Source: Nocardioides sp. Root240
GTDB taxonomy: Bacteria; Actinomycetota; Actinomycetes; Propionibacteriales; Nocardioidaceae
DNA length: 33,936 nucleotides
NCBI RefSeq assembly: GCF_001428825.1
Contig: NZ_LMIT01000012.1
Coordinates: 28,072 to 62,007, forward strand
Reading direction: 5' to 3'
The notes under the pieces were generated by a model. It was not told the origin of the DNA. It saw nothing but the letters and a program-made list of their open reading frames with translations, and made no database searches. This document shows positions 17,175 through 23,070 of the stretch, in pieces; position 1 is the stretch's first letter; every line of letters begins with the position of its first letter. Position numbers and translations under genes: made by a program.

Positions 17175-17347
17175 GAGGGCACAACCTTTCGAGCAGACCG
17201 GGCGTCGTCCCCCTGCTCGGACGCCACATCCGGTGAAGGTCCATGACACCGGGTGACGACGGTCACGCTCTCGTGCCGAGCGTCCAACGCTCGCCGGATC
17301 GGTTGTCCGGCTGCACAACGGGGCGGCCCGATGACTACGGTGGGCCC
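17175..17347. promoter_or_regulatory. Divergent promoter region choD/mce operon and pucR
   Basis: This 173-bp gap drives the whole mce operon on one strand and pucR on the other. It holds the 18-bp imperfect palindrome at 17302-17319, a short palindrome GTGAC-GACG-GTCAC at 17253-17266, and an extra GCACAAC at 17179-17185 in the choD leader. No strong -35/-10 pair is obvious on either strand, consistent with activator dependence. Confidence 0.6.
17302..17319 (-). promoter_or_regulatory. Candidate PucR-type operator upstream of choD
   Basis: Read on the choD strand the site is GTTGTGCAGCCGGACAAC, an imperfect palindrome with intact GTTGT and ACAAC ends. It agrees at 16 of 18 positions with a site upstream of alkB at 20579-20596, which supports a shared regulator. 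Its position 29 bp before pucR and 128 bp before choD suits control of both genes. Confidence 0.55.
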
Positions 17348-18574
17348 GTGAGCTACGACGGCGTGCCCATCGGGATCGAGCCCTGGCTCCTGGCGTACGT
17401 CGCCGAGCAGGCCCAGCCGGAGCAGGTCGACCCGTGGGTGGGCCGCGTGTACGACGCGATCCTCGCCGAGATCCCCGACATCTCGGCGATCGACGGGCTG
17501 GACGAGCTGCTGCGGACGACCATCCGCGAGCACTGGATGGCGTTCCTCGCCGACTTCGCCCAGCCGGCCCAGCACTTCCACCTGGTCGGCGCCGCCCAGA
17601 GGCTCTCGGCGCTGGTGGCCGACCTGCAGCTGCCGCTGGAGCAGCTGATCCAGTTCTACCGCGTCGCGCAGCAGGAGGTCTGGGTCTACGTCAGCGACCT
17701 GATCAAGGACCTTCCGCCGAGCGACTTCGACCGGGCCGACCTGCTCATGTTCTTCTGGAACCGGGCCGGCGTCTGGCTCGACAAGTCGATCAGCGCGTCG
17801 ATCGACGTCTACCAGAGCGCCCGCAGCCGGGTCCTCGCCGGTGCCGCGGCCCAGCGCTACGAGTCCGTCAAGGCGATCCTCGCCGGCGAGCTGGGCGATG
17901 CCCGCGAGGCCTCGGCCGCCCTCGGCGGCTACCCGATCTCGGTCCATCACACCGCCTTCGTGCTGTCGGTCAGCGACGCCGAGCGCGCCGGCGTCCTCGA
18001 GTCCCTCGCCGGCGACCTGGTCCGCGCCGTGGGCGCCGCCAACCCGCTCGTCGTCAAGCCGGGCGGCCGCCAGCTGTGGTTGTGGGTCGGCACCCGCGAC
18101 CCCCTCGACCTCACCGGCCTCGCCACCGCCGAATCCTCCCCGTCGCGCACGGACGCCTGCGTCGGCGTCGGTACGTCGACCGTTGGGATCGCCGGCTTCG
18201 TGGCCAGCCACCGTGAGGCCCAGGGCGCCCTCCGCGTCGCCGCCGCCGGCGGCAGCTCCTGGCTCGCCCGCTACGACGAGGTCGAGCTCCCAGTCCTCCT
18301 CGGCTGCTCCCCCGAGGTCGACCGCTTCATGACCCGCCAGCTCGGCCACCTCGTCGGCGAGGAGGAGTCGGTGCAGCGCATCCGCGAGACACTCATGGCC
18401 TTCCTGCGCAGCGGCGGCAGCGCCGAGGAGGCCGCCCGCGCCCTCGTCGTCCACCGCAACACGATCCGCTACCGCCTCGGCCAGGCCGAGGAGCTCCTCG
18501 GCCGCCCGATCGCCAAGATCAACCCCGAGCTCGCCGTCGCGCTGCGGCACCACGAGCTCTTCCACCGCCCCTGA
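17348..18574 (+). CDS. PucR/CdaR-type transcriptional regulator (divergent copy)
   Basis: This 408-residue regulator is divergent from the choD-mce operon, the classic place for a pathway-specific control gene. The C-terminal HTH is clear (SGGSAEEAARALVVHRNTIRYRLGQAEELLGRPI, about 355-390). The N-terminal domain shares EHWMAFLADFAQPAQHFHLV and AALGGYPIS with the regulator at 4451, so the two are paralogues. I chose the GTG at 17348 (VSYDGVPIGIEP); a longer frame from 17243 would overlap the putative promoter and operator and has no homologous look. PucR proteins are often ligand-responsive activators. I infer that it governs its own gene, the mce operon and perhaps alkB; its ligand is unknown. 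Confidence 0.87.
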   Translation: MSYDGVPIGIEPWLLAYVAEQAQPEQVDPWVGRVYDAILAEIPDISAIDGLDELLRTTIREHWMAFLADFAQPAQHFHLVGAAQRLSALVADLQLPLEQLIQFYRVAQQEVWVYVSDLIKDLPPSDFDRADLLMFFWNRAGVWLDKSISASIDVYQSARSRVLAGAAAQRYESVKAILAGELGDAREASAALGGYPISVHHTAFVLSVSDAERAGVLESLAGDLVRAVGAANPLVVKPGGRQLWLWVGTRDPLDLTGLATAESSPSRTDACVGVGTSTVGIAGFVASHREAQGALRVAAAGGSSWLARYDEVELPVLLGCSPEVDRFMTRQLGHLVGEEESVQRIRETLMAFLRSGGSAEEAARALVVHRNTIRYRLGQAEELLGRPIAKINPELAVALRHHELFHRP

Positions 18575-18583
18575 CCCAAACCA

Positions 18584-18723
18584 CGCCGAAGTGTTGGTAG
18601 ATGCAGGTCGAAGTGTTAATACAGGCGCGTCGAGGTGGCAGAAACGTGCGGACGGTCGGACACCTCCAACACCTCGACGCGCAATTTCCAACACTTCGAC
18701 CTGCCTTTGTTAACACTTCGGCG
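18584..18723. repeat. 140-bp interrupted palindrome with six 11-bp motifs at 22-bp spacing
   Basis: Arms 18584-18637 and 18670-18723 pair in three perfect blocks: 12 bp (18584-18595 with 18712-18723), 15 bp (18603-18617 with 18690-18704) and 13 bp (18625-18637 with 18670-18682), separated by 7-nt mismatched spacers on both sides. The right arm has AACACCTCGAC at 668, AACACTTCGAC at 690 and AACACTTCGGC at 712 (add 18000); the left arm has the inverse copies at 585, 607 and 629, again 22 bp apart. The copy at 18629 is diverged. The element lies between two convergent genes and is clearly AT-richer than its surroundings. Confidence 0.85.
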
Positions 18724-18730
18724 GGGATGA

Positions 18731-18769
18731 CACTGGGGACGCGCCCGGCAGGTGAGCACGTCCCCAGTG
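18731..18769. terminator. Hairpin downstream of the ferredoxin gene
   Basis: A perfect 11-bp stem CACTGGGGACG (18731-18741) with CGTCCCCAGTG (18759-18769) and a 17-nt loop lies 40 bp beyond the ferredoxin stop, on the side expected for its terminator. There is no U-tract on the minus strand; actinobacterial terminators often lack one. It could act for pucR as well. Confidence 0.55.
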
Positions 18770-18808
18770 GGTTCGGGTTGTTCGGTTGTTCATTGTCCGG
18801 CGCCGGGG

Positions 18809-19012
18809 TCAGCCCTCGAGGGTCAGCGCCAGCACGGGGCAGGCCTGGACCGCAGCGAACACGTGGGCGCGGTCGGCCTCGGGCGGGTTCGCGTCGAGGA
18901 CGGTGACCAGCTCCTCGTCCTCGTCGACCTCGAAGTAGTCGTTGGCCATCGACTCGCACATCCCCAGGCCCTCGCACCTCGCCTTGTCGGCCACGATCTG
19001 CATCGCACTCAC
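18809..19012 (-). CDS. Small 3Fe-4S-type ferredoxin
   Basis: The 67-residue protein is a one-electron carrier. Cysteines at 13, 19 and 58 (CEGLGMC and, near the end, CPVLAL) follow the C-x5-C...C-P pattern of 3Fe-4S ferredoxins that often serve cytochrome P450 or other oxygenases in actinobacteria. The acidic stretch FEVDEDEEL fits an interaction surface. The GTG start at 19012 overlaps the alkB stop by 4 bp (GTGA); the next ATG at 19003 is an alternative. Coupling to alkB suggests that it delivers electrons to the hydroxylase or to its rubredoxin, but AlkB already carries its own rubredoxin, so it may serve another oxygenase. Confidence 0.85.
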   Translation of the reverse strand: MSAMQIVADKARCEGLGMCESMANDYFEVDEDEELVTVLDANPPEADRAHVFAAVQACPVLALTLEG

Positions 19013-20472
19013 GCGCCGACCTTGCTGACGTCGAGGCGGCGGGGCTCGACGGCCTTGAAGTCGACCTTCTCGCGGACGCCGCAGTCGGGGCAGCACCAGT
19101 CGTCGGGGATGTCCTTCCACGCCGTACCGGCGGCAAAGCCCTCGAGCTCGTTGCCCTCGGCCACCTCGTAGGTGTACTGGCAGCCGGGACACTGCGCGGC
19201 GAGCACCTCGCCCTCGAACTCGTGGGCGCTGCTGTCGGCCCGGAGCTCGGCCTCGAGGCTGCGCAGCTCGGCGGGGACGGGGTACTTGCGCAGCAGCTTC
19301 TCGCGCTTGGCCGGGTGGAGGTTGGCCAGGCGGAGGTCGCCGTCGTAGTGGGCGAGGACGCGCTTGTCCATCAGGGCCCGGAAGGCCGGCGGGAACATCG
19401 CGACCACGATCATGCCGGTGTAGCCGGTCGGCAGGACGGGAGCGTCCTTGAAGTCGCGCAGCGTCTGGTAGCGACGGGTCGGGTTGGCGTGGTGGTCGCT
19501 GTGGCGCTGCAGGTGGTAGAGCAGCACGTTGGTGGCGATGTTGTTGGAGTTCCACGAGTGCGCCGGGGTGACCCGCTCGTAGCGCATCTTGCCGGGCGTA
19601 CCGACCTTCTGGCGGACCATGCCGTAGTGCTCCATGTAGTTGACGACCTCGAGCAGCGAGAAGCCGACGACGGCCTGCAGCACGAGGTACGGCAGCAGCG
19701 ACAGCGGGTTGACGTCGTGGGCGAGGCCGAGCCAGAGCATCAGCCCGCCCCAGAGCGCGACGGTCATCAGCCAGGCGTTGAGCACGTCGTTGCCGAGGTG
19801 GAAGGGGTGCGTGCCCTTGCGCTGGTAGCGCTTGGCCTCGAGCTCCCACGAGCTCTTCAGCGAGCCGGAGACGGTGCGGGGCCAGAAGCGGTAGACGCTC
19901 TCGCCCATCCGGGCGCTGGCGGGGTCCTCGGGGGTCGCGACACGGACGTGGTGGCCCCGGTTGTGCTCGATGTAGAAGTGGCCGTAGAAGGTCTGCGCGA
20001 GGGCGATCTTGGACGCCCAGCGCTCCAGCGACTCCCGCTTGTGGCCCAGCTCGTGGGCGGTGTTGATCGCGACGCCGCCGACGACGCCGACCGAGATCGC
20101 GAGGCCGACCTTGGCGAGGACCGACATGTCGGTGGTGGCGAGGTACCAGATCGAGGCGACGAAGCCGCCGTACTGGACCGGGAGGTAGAGGTAGGTCACC
20201 CAGCGGTAGAACCTGTCGTTCTCCAGCGCGTCGATGACGTCGTCCGGCGGGTTGGTGTTGTCGTAGCCGGCGACCAGGTCGATCAGCGGGATGAGGCCGA
20301 AGAAGACGACCGGCGTGAGCCAGAAGAAGAGGGCCTCGCCGGTCGCCTCGAACAGGGCGATGCCGACGATCGGCGTGAGCGGGACGACCAGTCCCAGGAT
20401 CCACAGATAGCGCTTCTTGTCGCGCCACGCGACGACCGTGCCGTCGGCTCCCTGTGTTGCGTACTTGGCCAT
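19009..20472 (-). CDS. alkB: Alkane 1-monooxygenase fused to rubredoxin (AlkB-Rd)
   Basis: The 487-residue protein joins an integral-membrane di-iron alkane hydroxylase to a rubredoxin. The histidine motifs are HELGHK (140-145), EHNRGHH (169-175), NYMEHYG (278-284) and LQRHSDHH (321-328). About six membrane helices precede and separate them. The C-terminal rubredoxin (about 425-475) has CPGC (428-431) and CPDC (461-464); Cys460 is an extra cysteine next to the second pair. Actinobacterial AlkB-Rd fusions hydroxylate medium- to long-chain n-alkanes at the terminus. The ATG at 20472 has a strong AGGAGG site 6 nt upstream; frames further upstream run into the promoter region. It is the first gene of a pair with the ferredoxin. 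A rubredoxin reductase is not in the window. Confidence 0.95.
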   Translation of the reverse strand: MAKYATQGADGTVVAWRDKKRYLWILGLVVPLTPIVGIALFEATGEALFFWLTPVVFFGLIPLIDLVAGYDNTNPPDDVIDALENDRFYRWVTYLYLPVQYGGFVASIWYLATTDMSVLAKVGLAISVGVVGGVAINTAHELGHKRESLERWASKIALAQTFYGHFYIEHNRGHHVRVATPEDPASARMGESVYRFWPRTVSGSLKSSWELEAKRYQRKGTHPFHLGNDVLNAWLMTVALWGGLMLWLGLAHDVNPLSLLPYLVLQAVVGFSLLEVVNYMEHYGMVRQKVGTPGKMRYERVTPAHSWNSNNIATNVLLYHLQRHSDHHANPTRRYQTLRDFKDAPVLPTGYTGMIVVAMFPPAFRALMDKRVLAHYDGDLRLANLHPAKREKLLRKYPVPAELRSLEAELRADSSAHEFEGEVLAAQCPGCQYTYEVAEGNELEGFAAGTAWKDIPDDWCCPDCGVREKVDFKAVEPRRLDVSKVGA

Positions 20473-20547
20473 CGGTGCCTCCTCGGGTGCTGCGACGCCG
20501 TCGTCGCTGGTACCTCCCAAGGGTCCGCCGGAGCGGTCCGCGCGCGC

Positions 20548-20596
20548 TCGGTCGGCGTGCACAACGTGACTTATGGCCGTTGGCCGCCTGCACAAC
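20548..20596 (-). promoter_or_regulatory. Tandem candidate operator sites upstream of alkB
   Basis: The distal site (20579-20596) reads GTTGTGCAGGCGGCCAAC on the alkB strand and agrees at 16 of 18 positions with the choD site. A proximal, diverged copy starts GTTGTGCA at 20565. The two GTTGTGCA cores are 31 bp apart, about three helical turns, so a dimeric regulator could bind both on one face of the DNA. Confidence 0.5.
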
Positions 20597-20666
20597 CGAC
20601 CGCAGGACGAGGGCGGGTACGCCGCCGCGGACCGGCCTCTCGACCCGGCCCGCGACGGCGTCGGTG

Positions 20667-20702
20667 TCAGCAGCAGCCGGTGCCGGTGCAGCAGTCGTCC
20701 AT
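20667..20702 (-). CDS. Possible 11-residue cysteine-rich peptide
   Basis: The frame reads MDDCCTGTGCC and then a stop. A good ribosome site (GAGGAGGAGCC) directly precedes the ATG. The two CC pairs, four residues apart, could chelate a thiophilic metal or arsenite, which would suit its place opposite arsR. Alternatively the consecutive Cys codons might make it a cysteine-responsive leader peptide, as known from mycobacteria, acting on the downstream alkB. It could also be chance: the reading frame is only 36 bp. Its role is unknown. Confidence 0.35.
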   Translation of the reverse strand: MDDCCTGTGCC

Positions 20703-20727
20703 GGCTCCTCCTCAGATATAGATGATG

Positions 20728-20786
20728 GTCGATGTCTGCACAGACTGGACCGAGACATCGACATCTGTCAATATCGACACATGTCG
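20728..20786. promoter_or_regulatory. ArsR operator candidates
   Basis: Three palindromic elements lie just before arsR. A perfect 10-bp inverted repeat has arms GTCGATGTCT (20728-20737) and AGACATCGAC (20753-20762). Two compact sites of the form CGACA-N2-TGTCR follow: CGACATCTGTCA (20759-20770) and CGACACATGTCG (20775-20786), the last covering the arsR start codon. Such placement fits autorepression relieved by arsenite. Confidence 0.55.
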
Positions 20787-21137
20787 AAGTCCCTCGAGCT
20801 GACGCCCGTGGAAACGGTCGCCTGCTGCTCGCCGCTCACCCGGGAGCCGCTGACCTCCGACGCCGCCGAGCGGATCGCGCCGCTGGTCAAGGCGATCGCC
20901 GACCCGGTGCGCCTCCGGCTGCTGTCGCTCGTCGCCTCCCACGCCGACGGTGAGGCCTGCGTCTGCGACCTCAACGACGCCTTCGAGCTGTCCCAGCCGA
21001 CGATCAGCCACCACCTCAAGGTGCTCCACGAGTCCGGTCTGCTGGACCGCGAGAAGCGCGGGGTGTGGGTCTACTACCGCGTCCGCGCGGGGGCGCTCGC
21101 CGACCTGGCGACCCTGCTCGGCGGGGTCTCCGCGTGA
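20781..21137 (+). CDS. arsR: ArsR-family arsenite-responsive repressor
   Basis: This 118-residue winged-helix repressor has the HTH FELSQPTISHHLKVLHESGLLDREKRGVWVYYRV and, just before it, EACVCDL (Cys60 and Cys62), which matches the ELCVCDL metal-sensing motif of ArsR proteins. A further Cys15-Cys16 pair (VACCSPL) near the N-terminus could supply a third thiol ligand. Arsenite or antimonite binding should release it from the operators listed just upstream. The ATG at 20781 is embedded in a palindrome. The stop overlaps the aqpS-like start by 4 bp (GTGA), so the gene leads an arsR-channel-arsC operon. Confidence 0.92.
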   Translation: MSKSLELTPVETVACCSPLTREPLTSDAAERIAPLVKAIADPVRLRLLSLVASHADGEACVCDLNDAFELSQPTISHHLKVLHESGLLDREKRGVWVYYRVRAGALADLATLLGGVSA

Positions 21138-21817
21138 ATCCTGCTCCTGTGCTCGCGCGCCGGGCCGTCGCCGAGCTGCTCGGTACGGCCTTCCTCGTCG
21201 CCACCGTCATCGGCTCCGGCATCGCCGCCCAGCGGCTCTCCCCCGGCGACACCGGCCTCCAGCTGCTGGAGAACAGCCTCGCCACCGGCGCCGCGCTGGT
21301 CGCGCTGATCATCGCCTTCCAGCCGGTGTCGGCCTCGTTCAACCCGGTCGTGACACTGGTCGAGGCCGGACTCGGTCGCGTCGGCTGGCCGGCGGCCGGC
21401 GCGCTCGTCGGCGCCCAGGTGGTCGGCGGCGCGCTCGGGGCCGTGGTCGCCAACCTGATGTTCGAGCTGCCGGCGGTCGAGCTGTCCGAGCACGCCCGCA
21501 CGGGCTCGGGCCTCATGGTCGGCGAGGTGGTGGCCACCTTCGGGCTCGTGCTCGTGGTGTTCGGCGCCCTCCGCTCCGACCGGGTCGAGACGGTGGCGTA
21601 CGCCGTGGGCGGCTACATCGCGGCGGCGTACTGGTTCACCAGCTCGACCAGCTTCGCCAACCCGGCCGTGACGGTCGCGCGGATGCTGTCCGACACCTTC
21701 GCCGGCATCGCGCCGGCCTCCGTGCCCGCGTTCGTCCTGATGCAGCTGGTCGGCGGTGGCCTCGCCCTGCTCGCCGTCCGGTTCCTGCACCCCGCCCCGT
21801 CCCCCCAGGAGGCCTGA
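21134..21817 (+). CDS. aqpS: Aquaporin-type (MIP) channel of the arsenic operon
   Basis: The 227-residue membrane protein belongs to the MIP/aquaglyceroporin family, with about six helices and two half-helix loops: NPV at 70-72 in SFNPVVTL and NPA at 176-178 in FANPAVTVAR. The first motif deviates from NPA at its third residue. Between arsR and arsC it takes the place of an Acr3/ArsB pump; in Sinorhizobium a comparable AqpS lets arsenite made by ArsC flow out. The GTG at 21134 overlaps the arsR stop by 4 bp. The symbol is by analogy, and transport direction is inference. Confidence 0.85.
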   Translation: MNPAPVLARRAVAELLGTAFLVATVIGSGIAAQRLSPGDTGLQLLENSLATGAALVALIIAFQPVSASFNPVVTLVEAGLGRVGWPAAGALVGAQVVGGALGAVVANLMFELPAVELSEHARTGSGLMVGEVVATFGLVLVVFGALRSDRVETVAYAVGGYIAAAYWFTSSTSFANPAVTVARMLSDTFAGIAPASVPAFVLMQLVGGGLALLAVRFLHPAPSPQEA

Positions 21818-22215
21818 TGTCCCGCCCCACCGTGCTGTTCGTCTGCGTCCACAACGCCGGCCGCTCCCAGATGGCCGCCGGCTACCTGCAGCACCTCGCC
21901 GGCGACCGGGTCGAGGTCCTCTCGGCCGGCTCGCAGCCCGCCGACCAGGTCAACCAGGTCGCGGTCGCCGCCATGGCCGAGGAGGGCATCGACATCGCCG
22001 GCGCGGCCCCGAAGGTGCTCACCTCGTCGGCGGTCGAGGTGGCCGACGTCGTCGTGACGATGGGTTGCGGCGACGAGTGCCCGTACTTCCCCGGCAAGCG
22101 GTACGACGACTGGGTCCTCGACGACCCCGCCGGCCAGGGCATCGACGCGGTCCGTCCGATCCGCGACGAGATCAGGCGGCGGGTCGAGGCGCTCGTCGCC
22201 GAGCTGGTGGGCTGA
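21817..22215 (+). CDS. arsC: Arsenate reductase, low-molecular-weight phosphatase fold (ArsC)
   Basis: The 132-residue enzyme should reduce arsenate to arsenite. It has the P-loop C-x5-R (Cys10 to Arg16 in FVCVHNAGRSQMA) and the resolving cysteines at 84 and 88 (MGCGDECPYFPGKRYDDW), which relay the disulfide in thioredoxin-linked ArsC. Actinobacterial homologues may use mycothiol instead; the sequence here, with both late cysteines, suits the thioredoxin type better. The ATG at 21817 shares one base with the aqpS stop (TGATG), preceded by AGGAGG. It is coupled to the channel that can release the arsenite formed. Confidence 0.93.
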   Translation: MSRPTVLFVCVHNAGRSQMAAGYLQHLAGDRVEVLSAGSQPADQVNQVAVAAMAEEGIDIAGAAPKVLTSSAVEVADVVVTMGCGDECPYFPGKRYDDWVLDDPAGQGIDAVRPIRDEIRRRVEALVAELVG

Positions 22216-22216
22216 C

Positions 22217-22543
22217 GTGCCGCGTCAGTACCTGGACGACGCCCACGGGCCCGACGGCATCCGGGTGTCGATCGCCGTCGAACGCGCATCCGCCCGCCTG
22301 GATCGCGCCCAAGGGCGGGGCCTGCCGAACCTGCTGCCTTCGTCCTCGACCGTGCGGTCATGGGCGGGGCGGCTCCTCGCCGAGCTCGGATGGCAGGGCG
22401 CGTGGGTGGTCGACGTCGAGTCGGACAGCGGTGTCCGGACCCGTTTGAAGCGCGCGGACCGCCACGAGGCGATGACCCTGGCCCAGCAGGTCTGGCGCGA
22501 GGTGTCCGAGCGCGGCGTGGCCGCGCTCGACGACCTGGCGTGA
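22217..22543 (+). CDS. Hypothetical protein at the end of the arsenic operon
   Basis: This 108-residue protein starts at a GTG one base after the arsC stop, so it is probably read from the same message. I do not recognise a family. It is soluble, with a basic middle (ARLDRAQGRGLPNLL), a WVVDVESDSGVRTRLKRADRHEA stretch that looks like a beta-hairpin, and a helical C-terminus. No cysteines are present, which argues against direct arsenic binding. It ends 4 bp before a converging gene. Confidence 0.65.
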   Translation: MPRQYLDDAHGPDGIRVSIAVERASARLDRAQGRGLPNLLPSSSTVRSWAGRLLAELGWQGAWVVDVESDSGVRTRLKRADRHEAMTLAQQVWREVSERGVAALDDLA

Positions 22544-22547
22544 GCCC

Positions 22548-22829
22548 TCAGTCGACGGGACCCGGCGGCGTCGTGCCGGCCAGCGGGTCGGCGGGCAGGT
22601 CGCCCTCCTTGACCTGCTCGGGCGGCACCCACTGGTGGGCGTTGCCCATGAAGGTGTGGACGTAGCCGCACCGGACGCAGATCGCGCCGTCGGCGGACTT
22701 GTTCAACCAGTCGAGGTCGAAGAAGGTCATGCCGGTCGTGGTCATCTTGATCTCGCGCTGCGCGAAGACGAGGCCCTCGCACACGTGGCAGGCGAGGAAG
22801 CGCTGCGTGGGGATGACGAAGACGTGCAC
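22548..22829 (-). CDS. Small zinc-ribbon-like hypothetical protein
   Basis: The 93-residue protein has CHVC at 15-18 and CVRC at 51-54, the two knuckles of a zinc ribbon, joined by a strand-rich segment (MTTTGMTFFDLDWLNKSADGA). The Pro/Gly-rich C-terminus is probably disordered. The GTG start at 22829 lies 4 bp after the stop of the small membrane protein on the same strand. No function is known to me. Confidence 0.6.
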   Translation of the reverse strand: MHVFVIPTQRFLACHVCEGLVFAQREIKMTTTGMTFFDLDWLNKSADGAICVRCGYVHTFMGNAHQWVPPEQVKEGDLPADPLAGTTPPGPVD

Positions 22830-22833
22830 GCGA

Positions 22834-23061
22834 CTACCCGAGCAGACGCAGCACGGTGAGCAGCACCGGCAGCAGGAAGGCCACCAGCAGCACCCACGCG
22901 ACGATGCGGTGGCTCGGCTTCGAGCTGTCGAGCGAGCCCGCGAACTCGAGCATCGCGCCGTCCGGGACGAGGGGGCTCAGGCCCATCCTGCGGGCGTCGT
23001 TCGGCAGGTGCTCGCCGCGCTCCCAGGCGGTCGAGGTGTCCTCGACCTCGTCGCGTTCCAT
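22834..23061 (-). CDS. Small single-pass membrane protein
   Basis: The 75-residue protein is acidic and polar at its N-terminus (MERDEVEDTSTAWERGEHLPNDARR) and ends in one transmembrane helix (IVAWVLLVAFLLPVLLTVLRLLG, about 53-75), which makes it a tail-anchored topology. It is not a family that I recognise. The ATG at 23061 is 9 bp from the stop of the upstream oxygenase-like gene, so the three minus-strand genes 23937-22548 may form one operon. Confidence 0.55.
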   Translation of the reverse strand: MERDEVEDTSTAWERGEHLPNDARRMGLSPLVPDGAMLEFAGSLDSSKPSHRIVAWVLLVAFLLPVLLTVLRLLG

Positions 23062-23070
23062 GCCTCGATG

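Larger units (their letters stand above)
20473..20780. promoter_or_regulatory. Divergent control region between alkB and arsR
   Basis: This 308-bp region holds two GTTGTGCA sites on the alkB strand (20558-20565 and 20589-20596), a possible 11-codon Cys-rich gene (20667-20702), an inverted repeat at 20728-20762 and two short palindromes next to arsR. A weak TTGTGC (20590-20595) and TAAGTC (20568-20573) at 16-bp spacing could form the alkB promoter. Otherwise nothing coding was seen. Confidence 0.6.

Noticed and set aside
17243..17347. Extended N-terminus of the PucR regulator from an ATG at 17243
   Set aside because: It would span the putative operator and promoter, and the paralogue at 4451 gives no support for the added residues.
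18584..18723. CRISPR array
   Set aside because: The repeats are only 11 bp, half of them are inverted, spacers are 11 bp and no cas gene is near.
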